Shown: positions 53,501 through 64,000 of the stretch, in pieces | Layout: every line of letters begins with the position of its first letter | How positions within the stretch are numbered: position 1 is the stretch's first letter | From: Cyanophora paradoxa | Taxonomy: Eukaryota > Glaucocystophyceae > Cyanophorales > Cyanophoraceae | DNA: 64,000 nt | Direction of reading: 5' to 3' | NCBI GenBank assembly: GCA_004431415.1 | Contig: QPMI01000054.1 | Location: 186,001 to 250,000 of the forward strand | Program-made: the position numbers and the translations under genes | Notes under the pieces: model-generated | Databases searched by the model: none | What the model saw: only the letters and a program-made list of their open reading frames with translations | Told to the model about the DNA's origin: nothing

Positions 53501-56500
53501 TTACTTTTCTGTTCGCGGCGCAGGCGGCGGGGGCGTCGGACGGGAACATCTACCTCTGGCGCCGCGGCAAGTGCGCGGGGCCGGCCACCCCGCAGCCCGC
53601 CCACCGCGTGCGCGCCCCGCCCCGCTGCTCCGCGTTTTAGACCACCTCGCCTGACATTCGCACGGGGCCAGGGCTCGGTGCTGAGCGTCGCCGCGGACGC
53701 GGGGGTGTGCGTGACGGGCGGGGCGGACGGGTTCGTGCGCTGGTGGGACCGCTCCTTCGCCCCGCTGCGCGCCCTCGACCTCGCCGCCGCCTGCGCCGGC
53801 CCCGACGCCGGCGGCCTCCCCGCCCTCGGCGCCCCCTCCTACTGCCCTCGGGCCCTCTGCGCCGCCCCGCACGGCACGCTCGTCGGCACCTCCTCGAACC
53901 AGCTCTACGAGGTGGACCCGGGGGGCGCGGTGGCGCTGGTGGCGCGGGGCCACGGGCCCTCGGCGGGCCCGACGGCGACGGCGGCGGACGGGCGGGAGCT
54001 GGCGGCCGTCGGGGCGACGTGCAGCGGGACCGTGTGGGGAGTCTGCGAGCACGGCCGCGTGCCCGTCTTCGTCTCGGTCGGCTCGGACGGCTACGTGGCG
54101 GCGTACCGCATGGACGAGCGCCGCGTGACGAGCGCACGCCGCCTCGCCCACCCGCCCCGCTCCGTCGCCGTCTCCCCGGACCAGCACGCCCAGGCCCGCC
54201 CCGCCCCGCCCCGCCCCGCCCGGGATCCCGCCGGGCCTCGGGCGACCCGAGTGCACGCGCTCCTGCAGGTGCTCTGCATGGGCCTGGAGAGCGGCGAGAT
54301 CGTGATTCTTGACGCCGTCACGCTCGGTGCGGCGAGCATTTTCTCGCCCCGCCCCGGCCCGCCCGCCCCCGCTGAGCGTCCGGGACCCCCCGCAGCGGAG
54401 ACGGTGCGGGTGCACATCAGCGAGGGGCCCGTGACGGCGCTCTCCTACTCCCCCGACGGCCGCTGCCTCGCCGCCGGGGGGTACCACGACGGCTTCCACG
54501 TCCTCTACATCCACGACGTGCCCCACGCCCCCGCCCGCCCGCCCCTTCCCGCCCCCGCGCCTTCACCCGGCCGGCCGGCCGGCGGCAGGTGACGCGGGCG
54601 TACCTGCGGGTTGGGGCGCTGAAGGGCCACCACGCGCCGGTGACGGAGATCGACTGGTCCGCCGACTCGCGCTACGTGCAGACCAACGCCCCCGCCGCCC
54701 GCGAGCTCCGCTTCTGTCCGCCCCGCCCCCGCCGCAGCTCCGGCCGCGCTCGGCTGACCTTGGGGGGTGCAGGGGACGCGGACGCGGTGAAGACGGTGCT
54801 GCCCCACGAGCTGCCCCGCGGCCTCGTGTGGCCCTCCGCATCCTGCCTCCTCTCCGCCCAGGCGCGCCGCCCCCACCTCTGCGCGCCCCACAAAAGCCGA
54901 CGCGGGCGGCGGGCGGGGCGCAGGTGCAAGGGGCGAGCCTGGCGGCCGGCTCCGTGGGGGACCCGCGCTGCCTCTGCGTCTCCCACGACGGGCGCCTCCT
55001 CGTGAGCGCCCACGAGGGGAGCCCGTCGCTCCTCCTCTGGCGCCACCCCGCCTGGTCCCCCGCGGCGAGCCCCCGCCCCCGGCCCCCCCTCGGCCCCCAG
55101 CTGACGGGCGGGGCGGGCAGGCGATCCGGCGACGTGCGGGCTCGGGCCACTCGGGCCCTGTGCAGCGCGTCCGCTTCTCCGCCGACGACTCGTGCGCCCC
55201 GCCGCTGATACCTGCGGGTCGAGCCTTCACACGGGGACGGCGGGGCCGGGGCAGGTTCGTGATCAGCGCGGGGGAGGACCTGGCGGTGATCCAGTGGCGG
55301 GTGGCCCCCGTGCTGCTCCGGCGGGCGCCCCGGGAGCGGCCCGAGCACCGCATCGCCCCGGGCAGCGACCGCAAGGCCGCCGCCGCCGCCCGCGCCCTCG
55401 TCCGCCCTTTCCTTCCCGCTCATCCCGCCGCCCGATTGACGCCCCGCCGCAGCTCGCGGACCGCCTGGCGCCCCCGGGGGTGCTCGCCGAGCGGGCCGCC
55501 CGCGGCCACGCGCCCCCGCCCCCCCTGCAAGCGCCTCCAGCTCTCGTGCGCCCCGGCCTCGCCGCCGGCGCCGCCCCCGCGGCCGACTGGCGACCCCGCA
55601 GCTTCGTGCACGGGATCCGCTCGTACGAGCGGGGGAGTGCCTGCAGGCGGTCTCCGGCCCGGGCGCCCCCGCGCCGCCCCGGGCGAGTCCCGCGACACCC
55701 GCGAGGCGCGCCCGTTTTTTTCTTTGAGGCGCACCGCCGCGCGGGCCGCGCCGACGGGGCGGGGCGGCGGCAGGTGCTCTTCTGGGCGTCGGCGGTGGCG
55801 GTGCTGCACGCGCCGGCCACCGGGGCGCAGCGCTTCTTCACCCGGCACGACGACGAGGTCACCTGGTGCGCGGCGGCGCGGCGGCCGGGCCCGGGCCCTC
55901 CGCGACCGCCCCGCAAGCTGACCCGGCGCAGCGGGGCGGTGAACGAGCGGGGGGACCTGGCGGCGACGGGCCAGCTGGGGCCGCGGGGGACGGTGCACGT
56001 GTGGGAGACGGGGAGCCTGACCGTGCGCGCCACGCTCGCCGGCTTCCACCGCGGCGGCGTCTCCGCCCTCTGCTTCAGCCCCGTGCGCCCCACCTCCTCT
56101 AGCCCCGCCCCGCCGCGCCGCGCCGCGCCGGCCGGTCCGAGGCCTCTGCCCGCGCAGGGGGAGGGGGACCTGGTGGCGACGCTGGGGGTGGACGCCGCGC
56201 ACACCGTCGCCCTCTGGCGCTGGACCACTGACCCCAGGCCCGCGTCCCGCGCCCCCCCGCCCCCTTTGTATCTCGCCCTGACGCGACTCCAGCGCGCCGT
56301 GGGCGAGCGTCTCGGCGGCGCCGCGGCCCGTGCACGTGCTCAAGTTCACCCCGGACGGCCGCCTCTTCACCGGTCCCGCCCCGCCCCGCCCCCTCCGCTT
56401 CCCTTCGCTCTGTGTCGTCTGCTGACGGGCCGGTGTCTGCAGCGGGGCGGGGCCACGCGACGTGGTGGCGCGTCGGGCCGGCCGGCCTCGACGCGACGGC

Positions 56501-58471
56501 GGCGCACATGCCCTCCGCCCTCGCCCTCCTCGCCCCCGGTCCCAGCGCCAGCGAGCGGGCGGGGCGGCCGCCGACGATCCTCTGCGCCGCCTTCCCGCCG
56601 GGGCGGCCCGAGGTGACCCTCACGGGGACGCGGGACGGGGAGATCCTCCTGTGGCGCGGCGCCTCCGCCGCCGCACTCGCGGGGGGCGCCGCCAAGCGCG
56701 CCCACCTCGTGAGACCGCCGCCTCCTCCTCGCCCTTTAGAGATTCGCCTCACCGGGCGGCAGGGCGGGGTGTACGCGCTGCACGCGGACGCGGAGGGGGT
56801 GACGAGCGGGGGCGGGGACGGGCGCGTGCGGCGCTGGAGCCACGAGCTCCGCTCCGGGCCCTGCTTCGACCTCCCGCCCCTCGTCTGGGACGGCCTGGCG
56901 CGCCCCGCCCGCCCGTCTAGCCCTCGGCCCTGCCCGCCTGCCTCGCTTGCTCTTCTAAGGCGGGCGCAGATGGAGGGCCTGCCGGCGGTGGTGGGGCCGC
57001 AGCGGGCGGCGCAGGTGCCGCTGGAGGCGCTGGTCGTGCGCTCCCTCTGCGTCCTCCCCGCCGGCCTCGCCGGCCGCCCGCCCCGCCTCCTCCTCGCCGC
57101 CACCCGCGGGGGCTTCCTATTCGCGTTCCCCCCCAAGGGCCCCCCGCGCCTCCTCCTCGCCGTGCGCCGCGCCCCCAGAGGCCCCGCCCCCCGCCCGCCC
57201 CTCTGACCTCGCCCGCAGGCGCACGGGCCGGCGGCCGGCGGGGCCGGGCCGGGGGCCGTGCGGGCGGTCGCCGCGCACCCCGTCTCCCCGGGCCTCCTCC
57301 TCTCCGCCGGCGACGATCGCACAGGCGCGCCCCCGCGCCCCCGCCCGCCCGACCCCGCCGGAGCGCTCACTCGGGGCGCAGTGCGGCTGTGGGCGGAGGG
57401 CGGGCGCCGCTGCGCGCGGGTCCGCCTGCTCGGGCCCCCTCGGAGCCCCGCGACGCGACAGCAACCCGCGGCGCCGCGTCGAGGGGGAGCCTCGCGCCGG
57501 CGGCGGCCGCGGAGCCGCGGCCCTGCTGCGCGGCGTGGGCCCCCGACGGCGCCGCCGCCGCCGTCGGTTGCTCGGACGGCACCGTGCGCCCAGCCCCGCC
57601 CGGGCAGACCCTCAGAGCCGTCTGAACGTGTATCCCCGCAGGTGTTCTTCCTGCGGGGAGACCTGACGGACGCGGCGGGGCCGGGGGCGGGGCGGGGGGA
57701 CGGGGCGACGGCGTGCGCGTTCAGCCCCGGGGACGGCCGCCTCCTCGCCGTCGGCCGCGCCTCGGGCGCCCTCGACATCTACAACGCCGCCAAGGCCCGC
57801 CCCTCCCCCGCCCCCACCGCCACCGCCCGCCGCCTCTGACGCGGGCGCGGGCGCGGGGCGCAGGGGTTCGGGCCGGCGGGGCGGCTCTCGGGGGCCACGG
57901 GCGGGGTGGCGGCGGTGGACTGGGCGGAGGGCGGGCGCTACCTCCGCTCCATGTGCGCCTCGGGGCGCCTCGTCCACTGGGACCTCCGCCGCTTCGAGCG
58001 CCCCGTCGAGGGTGCGGTACCCCCGCCATCAGCCCTCGCCCGAAATGGACGGCGAGTGACGAGGCGGGGCAGGGGTGGAGGAGGGGCGGCGGGCGCCGGG
58101 GGCGCCGATGCCGACGGCGGAGCGCGCGGCGCTGGAGGCGGTGCGGGCGCTGCGGTGGGCGACGGCACGGGCGGCGGCGGCGGCGTGGGACGGCGAGGGG
58201 GCCCTCCCGCCGGCCGCGACGTCCCTTCCTCGCCGCCCTCGACCGCTGCCCCGCCGCCCCCGTCGCCGCCGCCGCCCGCGCCGACGGCCTCGCCCTGCTC
58301 CCGTACCCCGCCGAGCGCTCCGCGGCGGGGGCGGCGGAGGCGGCGTACGGGGGCGCGCAGGCGGCGGTGGCCTTCGCGGCGGACGGGGCCGGGCTCGCCT
58401 CGGGGGGCGCCGAGGACCCCGCCCTCCTCGTCTGGGCCCTCGCCGACCGCCCCGCCCCGCGCCCCGCGTAG
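50564..58471 (+). CDS. FHA-domain EMAP-like (HELP/WD40) protein
   Basis: The start is the ATG at 50564 (MTTAVLAFLVGPQHELPLQG). An FHA domain comes first: LLGRGLLE, then across an intron SNETVSSRHALVEFQSPHEA, LLNSSPN, VNGKP and LQSGDVVRFGADPTLYRFYF (to about 50990). The GR, SRH and NG residues of the phosphothreonine pocket are present. A long Pro/Ala-rich linker follows (51.1-52.1 kb). A HELP motif (RPEWVYGYR, GHNNARFLAPLGSTAAY, about 52330-52490) leads into EMAP-type WD40 repeats: LAVSYDGALVATGDAAGK, LRLWDWASGACLHTLPLSAD, NIYLWRRGKC, GHHAPVTEIDWSADSRYVQT (54628), FVISAGEDLAVIQW (55256). A second HELP-like entry is SFVHGIRSYE (55601). Further repeats run to FAADGAGLASGGAEDPALL and a stop at 58471. 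EMAP-like proteins bind microtubules, and tandem EMAP units recall EML5/EML6. An FHA head on this fold is unusual. Introns are very GC-rich and many begin with GC. Confidence 0.68.
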
Positions 58472-58698
58472 CGCCTCGCTGAGAGTCCGACGGTTTGAAC
58501 CAACAATCGAAAAGTCGCCAATCAAAAACTCGCCAATCAAAAACTCGCCAATCAAAAAGTCGCGGCCCCTCTCCCTGCCTCCCCCCCCCCCCCCCCCCCT
58601 CCCCGCCCTCGCTGACGACCTCTTTCACCCCCGAAGTGTGGGAGCTCGTCATTTTCGAGAGCCAGAGCCCAAAAAAGATTCTGGCCATGGGGTCTCCT
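58472..58698. other. Convergent intergenic region with 15-bp repeats and C19
   Basis: Four tandem copies of a 15-bp unit close to AATCAAAAACTCGCC run from about 58503 to 58564. A run of 19 C follows at 58581-58599. The stops of the FHA-EMAP gene (58471) and the leftward TPR-RING gene (58699) flank it. Confidence 0.8.
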
Positions 58699-60535
58699 TC
58701 ACAAAGGCGAGGGACCAGAGGGACCGGCGGAGGGGCCGCGGTTGAAGGGGTCGTAGGGGCGCGTGGGGCGGGCGATCGGCCCGCCGGGTGGCAGGTAGGG
58801 GCGCGTGGGGCGAGGAGCCGGGGCCGAGGCCGCGGGTACAGGTGCAGGGGCAGCCGGCGGGGGGTGCCCGCGATCGTGGGCGGCCGCGGGGCGCGCAGGG
58901 GGCACGGGAGCTTGTTCGAGGCCGGCCGAAGGCGGGGCGGGCGGCGCCTGGGGCGAGAGATCAGAGAAGGCGTCGGCGTCGTGCGTCAAAGCTGGCGTCC
59001 GATGAACCGGAGGCGGACGCACCAAGGCGGAGGCGGGGGATGCTCCGCTGGGAGGAGCCGGCCCATGGCCAGGGGGCGCGTTGGGAGCCGAGTTCGACGG
59101 CGAGCTCGAGGCGGGGAGCGGGGCGCGGCAGTGCGGGCAGCCGGTCCCCGCAGCCAGCGCCGTCGCGCCCCACGTGGCAATGCACAGAGAGTGGAAGCGG
59201 TCTGCGGGGGCGTCGGCGCGGAGTGCGCGATCACGAGCTCAAGGGCCACGGGGCAGCGCACGGCCGCAGGGGAGGGCGACGGTGGGGCCGGCGCGGGGCT
59301 CCGAGTCGAGGCAGACGGCGCACGAGAAGTCCTCCTCCTCGAGAGCGCGGGCGGGGACGGCGGGTGCCATGGCCAGCGGCGCGGAGGGTCCGCGGGCGAC
59401 CGCACATTCGCTGGGGCCGGAGGAAGGGCGGTGTGGGGCGACCTGCAGCTCTCCGCTCCGCTCCGTGCTCCTGGTGGCCGCGGTGGCGTGCGCTTGCGCC
59501 TGCTGCTGCCGTTGCCTCTCCTGCTCCTGCCGGCGCCTCGCCTCCTCGAGCCTGCGGCGCTCCTCCTGTTGCTGCCTCTCCTCGAGCTCCTGCAGCCGCC
59601 GCTGCTCGAGCTCGCGCCGTTCCTCTTCCGCGCGCCGGCGCGCCTCCTCCGCCGCCCTCGCCTCTGCCTCCCGGCGCTCACGGATCGCGGTCTCCGCCCC
59701 CTGCCGCTCCTGCCGAACCCTGCCCCCGCCGCCGCCGCTGAGCGCGAGGGGCGAACTAAAAGCAGAATGCCGGCACACCTGGCGAGCAGGTCGGCGGCGG
59801 CGTCCGAGGCGGCGAGCTCGCGCTCCCAGGCCTCCGCCTCCCGCGCGGCCGCCTCCAAGTCGCCCGCCCCCGCCGTGCACTCTGAACGGAGAGAGATCAT
59901 GAAATAGACGCAAGCGCAAGGCGCCGGCCGAGCAGCGTTCCGGCTGCTATGACAAGCGCGGAGAGCCGCAGAGGGCGCACGGATGCGGAGCAGGCGCGCC
60001 TCTGCGTCTCCAGGCGACCGCTGTGCAGCGTCGATTTCGCGGTCAGTTCTAAATTCAATCTGCGATCAGAGAAATAGCCAATTTGAAGCACCTTCAGCAA
60101 CGCGTTGAGCAGCCGGCGGGCGCCTGCCCACTTCGACCTGCGCATCTGCTCGAGCGCAGCCTCCTGCTCGGGCGTCAGATCGCCCCGCGGGCCCCCTGCC
60201 GCTGCCGGCTGCGCGTGCGGACGCGCACCCGATCGGCGGCGTCGCGCTCGGCGCGCTCGGCGCGCTCGGCCTCCCGCCGCGCGCGCTCGCGCTCCGCCTC
60301 GCGCTCCGCCTCCGCCTTCTTCCGCCCCTCCAGCGCCCGCCGCCGCTCCTCCAGCTTGCTAGATAGCCGGCTGGTGGCCTGGGACGGAGCTGGAGAACCC
60401 GCAGCTGCGCCTGGATTCGCAGCCGCGAGCTCTGCAAGTGAAGCTTTCACTGCAAGAGTCCCGTTGAGCTCTCCCGGAAGAAGTGAGCAGCCTGTCGTCA
60501 ATGCTTCCTGCACATGCGGCCATCAGAAAATCCGG

Positions 60536-60570
<35 letters not shown>

Positions 60571-62646
60571 CGGGGGCGGGGGGATGCAAGCTCACGTGGA
60601 GGATTTCGTCCAGGGTCTGGCTGCTCGCGGCTGCGTCCAGCTTCATGCCGAAGGGCAGCCTTCCCGCCTCTTTGGCGAAGGCAAGTAGTTTCTAAGGGTT
60701 TACATAGCTTCAGCGGCCAGTACTAGACCTGTATTTAGCTATTAATGCTTACCGTTGAGAAGAAGGAGGCAACTGCCGGGTCGGGATATTTTATCAAAAG
60801 CGCATTCAGCATGACGAAAGTGTTCTCTGTCTGCTTATCGACAAGCCCGCAGGTCACCTCTTGCACGACGATGGCACGCTGCAAAGGAGATATGTAGCGA
60901 TTGATCATGAGATCCAATATTCGACGGCAGCGGAAGCGCGACGTCGACGCCGCACCCGGAGATAAGACGAAGCCTTGTGATAGCGCTCGGATTGTATGCA
61001 CAGGTCGCCGAGGGCGTTGAGGATCTCCGTGAGCACTTTGCAGTCGCCAACGTTTCGCTCCGTTTCGACGAGCGCGCGCTGCGCGCGCTCCGGATTGTTC
61101 AAATGGCACGATGTAAATTATATATAATTAGCCACTGATAATCTTCGCAATCACCTTCAGGTAAGCCTCGGCTCTGTCCATGCCGAGGTCTGCCTGCAAA
61201 ATCATATCGCCGAGCCAGAAGAGCGCGAAGCCGAGGATATTCCGCTTTTGGCAGCTTGTGCACGCTTGCGCCGAGTTTGCAGCCTCCAATCCGAGCTGCT
61301 CGCACGATATTAATTGCGAATCACAAAGACGCTGCGCATGCTCGTGCATGCTGCTGCAGCTGTGGATAGGGTGCGCTTGCCTGCAGGACCTCTTCTGCCT
61401 TGCGCTTGAGACCTGCCTCGTAGAACTGGAGCGAGAGTTTTGAGATCGCTTCGTCCACACGGCAACAGCGAGCGGCCAGCCGCTGCTCGTCTCCCGAATC
61501 GCGGTCGCTCCCTGCTGCCGCCTGCGCATGCAAGCATGCATCGATCCTTAATATCCAGGCTGAGAAAATATTCAGGCAAAAGATCAGCCTCACCTGAAAG
61601 TACACCCACGCTTCATCTCTGTCGCCAAGCGCGACGCACATCTTCGCGAGATTCCATAACGCATCGGCAACTAGGGCGTGTCTCTCGTCATACTTGGCCA
61701 GCCGTTTCATGATGTCCAACGCGATCTGCAGGACATAATTATAATGAAGCGCAGTATCGGTAATTAAGGCGGCCGCAGGCTGAAGACTTCGCATCGACTT
61801 CACGAGGCGCACCAAGGTTATTTGCTTGGCGAGGGCGCGATTTGCAAAACGAGAGCACCAAATGCCGAAAAAGACCACGTGCTGCGCGAGGGATGCCGCA
61901 GAGGCCGCCCCCAGAAGTTCATCCCTCCGCTTGGCATCCAGCAGCCAGGGAGCGAGGAACCGCTGCGCATTCGAGTGATCACGAGGAGCCTCGAGGTCAT
62001 CTATGTCATGAAGCCTTGAAGATTACATGATCATGAACAGGTAATTATATAATTATTAGTGCTCGGGGCAACAGTCACCACGTAAACCGCATGCCGGTCT
62101 AGATCTTCAGCGAAGATTTCGCGATCGGCGGCGGTGGTGGCATCCAGATGCAGAAGCTTAAGATTGCACATGTTGCCAAGATCTAGACGGGCGAGGCGGA
62201 GGGCGTAGGCGACCGTGACCAGGCTGTGCTCGCCCCTCTTCGCGACGGATTCGTACAGCTCTCCCTGCGCGCTAATTTAATAATATTGTCGATGATCCGG
62301 AGGCCGGGCCAGGCCTCGTGCAAGCAGAGGATTCACTGACCTGCCACTTGACCCTGTATGCCTCACTCTGGGTTTCAGGGATCCGCACCGTTTCCAGGTG
62401 TTCGAGGAAGGAGTTGCAAAAGCGGGCCGTGCGCGTCGCTTGCGCGGCTGGAGAGAGCGCCTCCTCGCACTGCCGGCACGCGCATCGGTACTCCGCGTCC
62501 CGGTTCGACGGCGCCGGCGGAGGGGCATCTCCGCGCTGCTTCTGCTCCAGCGCTGCAGCCATCTGTGCGCAGGCTGCGGCCGGCGTGAGGGCCGGACCGG
62601 AGCTGTCAATGCTTGTGTGCGCGTGGTTGCGGCCGGCACCGACCAC
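58699..62646 (-). CDS. TPR, coiled-coil and RING-H2 protein (paralogue of the CCCH/RING gene C-terminal half)
   Basis: The upstream exons encode tetratricopeptide-like helices: GELYESVAKRGEHSLVTVAY (about 62260), HALVADALWNLAKMCVALGD (about 61680-61620), SLQFYEAGLKRKAEEVL (about 61430), FALFWLGDMILQADLGMDRA (about 61225-61170), LTEILNALGDLCIQSERYHK (about 61035-60975) and TFVMLNALLIKYPDPAVASF (about 60815). From about 60510 the protein follows the gene at 5.0-6.8 kb: SSKLEERRRALEGRKKAEAE, LTPEQEAALEQMRRSKWAGA (about 60170-60115), AGAGDLEAAAREAEAWEREL (about 59870) and a long coiled coil (59720-59480). RING-H2 follows: CAVC, then CGHRFHSLC after removing intron 59202-59261, then CPHC. The tail again carries RPTRPY, with the stop at 58699. 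No CCCH finger is visible in this paralogue. The first exon contains a CxC-x2-C cluster near 62490. The exact start is uncertain. Confidence 0.6.
60537..60570 (+). repeat. Run of 34 G in an intron
   Basis: An uninterrupted 34-nt G homopolymer followed by CGGGGGCGGGGGG lies between two exons of the leftward TPR-RING gene. Its true length may differ from the assembly. Confidence 0.9.
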
Positions 62647-63114
62647 GGTCTAAGGCTAGCTATAGCTGGAATTCGAAGCGCTGGTGCCCTTCACTCCAGT
62701 AACTGCCACGGTGCAGCCGATAGCTTTTCACGTTCCAGCGGCCGCAATCGAGCTCCTTGAGCTCGCTTGAGCCTCTGATCGCACTGCCGCTGGCCGTGAC
62801 GCAGTGCCGCTACAGGGAGAGCCTCCGATCGACGATCGTCGATCGCTGCTGGTTGGGTACGAGCGATTCGGCGGGGTACGCCCGACTCCGCGCGTTTCGA
62901 ATTGGCGACTAGGCCAGGCCTCCCGCATCACCGCGCCATCGTTTCAGCGCACCTAAAGGACACGAGTGACGTGCTGCAGCTCAGCGGGAGGTCCTCATCA
63001 GAACACGAGCTAGCTGCGGCTGGTGCGCGACAGGATCAAGTCACGCGCGCGCTAGCTACGCCCGAAAGAGTGATCCGACGACCGCAGGGAGGGCAGCGCG
63101 AGCTACGCTAGGCA
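62647..63114. promoter_or_regulatory. Divergent intergenic region with 18-bp palindrome
   Basis: About 470 bp lie between the start of the leftward TPR-RING gene and the ATG of the rightward coiled-coil gene (63115). A perfect palindrome, GATCGACGATCGTCGATC, occurs at 62829-62846. It could be a binding site for a dimeric factor or simply part of the GATC-rich background seen elsewhere. Confidence 0.4.
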
Positions 63115-64000
63115 ATGCCGCCGCCGCTTGTTCAAGTTGCGGGCGCGTTCAAGTCGCTCTCGCACCTGTCGCTGCACGAGGCCCTCGATGACGCCAAGGA
63201 GCGCATCCAGAAGGCGCGCCTCGCCTCGCCTGGGCCCTGCCTTTCGAATAGCTGAGACACTCGCCGCAGCTCGAGCGGGAGAACAAGCTGCTGGGGCAGG
63301 TCGTCGAGGAGCTCCGCGCCTCGAAGCAGAAGCAGGTGACGCCGCGCGGCTCGGAGCCGGCGCCGCGCCCGCCGCCGAGCGCGGCGGCCCGCGCAGGTGG
63401 AGGAGCTGGAGGCGGTGCGGCGGCAGGCGGGGGACGCCCTCGCGGAGCGCGACCTGATGAAGCTCGCCAACGACGAGCTCGAGAAGCGCACGAAGAAGCT
63501 CCAGAAGGAGCTCAGGCGCCCCCGCCGCCCTCCCCCAGCCGCCCGCCCCGCCGCCGGGCTCCTTCGCTGAGCCGCGCCCCCGGGCCGCGCAGCGAGACGC
63601 ACGCGACGCAGTTCCTGTCGACGGGCGCGATCAGCGCGGTCGAGGGCGAGCGCACGCGCCTCGCCGCCCGCACCGCCGAGCTCGAGGTGCGGCCCCGCAG
63701 GCGCCGGCGGGGCGGGCGGGCGGGCGGCTCAGGGGCGGCAGAGCCTGGCGCTGGACCTGGCGAACCAGCTGGAGTCGGCCAAGTCGCGGCGGGCGCTGGA
63801 GCAGGAGCTGGAGGGGAAGACGCGGCGGGAGCTGGAGCAGCAGCTCGAGCGGGCGCAGGCGCGCGCCCGCCGGCTGGAGGGCGACCTCAAGAAGGAGGAG
63901 CGCGCCCGCGCCGACGCCGACGCCGCCCTCGAGAAGGAGCGCGCCCTGCTGCGCGGCGTCCGGGTGCGGCGGGCGGCGCGCCGCGCGTACCCCCGCCCCG
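63115..64000 (+). CDS. Coiled-coil protein, N-terminal part (continues past the right edge)
   Basis: The start is the ATG at 63115 (MPPPLVQVAGAFKSLSHLSL). Exons continue with HEALDDAKERIQK, LERENKLLGQVVEELRASKQ, VEELEAVRRQAGDALAERDL, DELEKRTKKLQKEL, FLSTGAISAVEGERTRLAAR, LALDLANQLESAKSRRALEQ and ELEQQLERAQARARRLEGDL. Almost the whole visible product is heptad coiled coil, of the kind common in basal-body and flagellar proteins. Introns are of the extreme-GC type. No named family can be assigned from this fragment. Confidence 0.6.

Noticed and set aside
58503-58564. CRISPR array
   Set aside because: The units are directly adjacent 15-mers without spacers, and the genome is clearly eukaryotic.

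Overview
The window is nuclear DNA from a GC-rich, intron-dense eukaryote, most likely a flagellated microalga or a related protist. No prokaryotic operon structure is visible. Every gene I can reconstruct is split by short introns of about 50-90 nt. Neighbouring exons fall in different frames and rejoin in frame only after splicing, so long uninterrupted ORFs are a poor guide here. Genes in the extreme-GC blocks (about 2.2-4.9, 26.6-32.0, 43.3-58.5 and 63.1-64.0 kb) use C-rich introns that begin GTACCCC, GTGCCCC or, unusually often, GC. Genes in the more moderate blocks (12.4-23.5, 32.5-41 and 60.7-62.6 kb) use GTGCG...CAG introns. Frequent GC-AG introns together with high GC recall haptophyte or pelagophyte algae, but this is inference and I cannot name a species.

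Layout. At 1-8.75 kb lie a left-truncated orphan gene (-), a truncated XPG/Asteroid-type nuclease paralogue (+), a P5CR/NOXRED1-like dehydrogenase (+) and a gene (-) that joins the orphan helical family to a coiled-coil/CCCH/RING ubiquitin-ligase module. At 8.9-23.5 kb one very large + gene appears to encode an XPG/Asteroid-like nuclease fused in frame to a DExH-box RNA helicase, followed by about seven dsRBD-like modules. At 24.4-26.4 kb is the third copy of the orphan family (-). At 26.6-32.0 kb is a calponin-homology protein (+). At 32.45-about 36.9 kb (-) is a protein with the C-terminal half of a TRPM-type SLOG (LSDAT) domain and two SLATT-like two-helix membrane domains. About 36.9-41.2 kb (-) holds a fibronectin type III array, either a separate gene or the N-terminal part of the same one. 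A three-unit 240-bp tandem repeat at 41.6-42.3 kb precedes NOP10 (-). An LRR/DUF4476-like protein (43.3-50.1 kb, +) and an FHA-HELP-WD40 EMAP-like protein (50.6-58.5 kb, +) follow. A TPR-coiled-coil-RING gene (58.7-62.6 kb, -) shares its C-terminal half with the RING gene at 5-8.7 kb. The window ends in the start of a coiled-coil gene (+).

Themes. Several genes look cytoskeletal or axonemal (CH, LRR, EMAP-like, coiled coil). Others belong to RNA metabolism (nuclease-helicase-dsRBD, NOP10) or ubiquitin ligation (two RING paralogues). Segmental duplication and module shuffling are visible: one divergent promoter cassette occurs three times, and one RING half is attached to two unrelated N-terminal halves. 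The most novel candidates are the nuclease-helicase-dsRBD fusion and the SLOG-SLATT-SLATT protein.

Limits: all gene models come from reading by eye. Coordinates of multi-exon genes are outer limits and small exons may be missed. I found no tRNA, rRNA or CRISPR array, but a covariance-model search was not possible.
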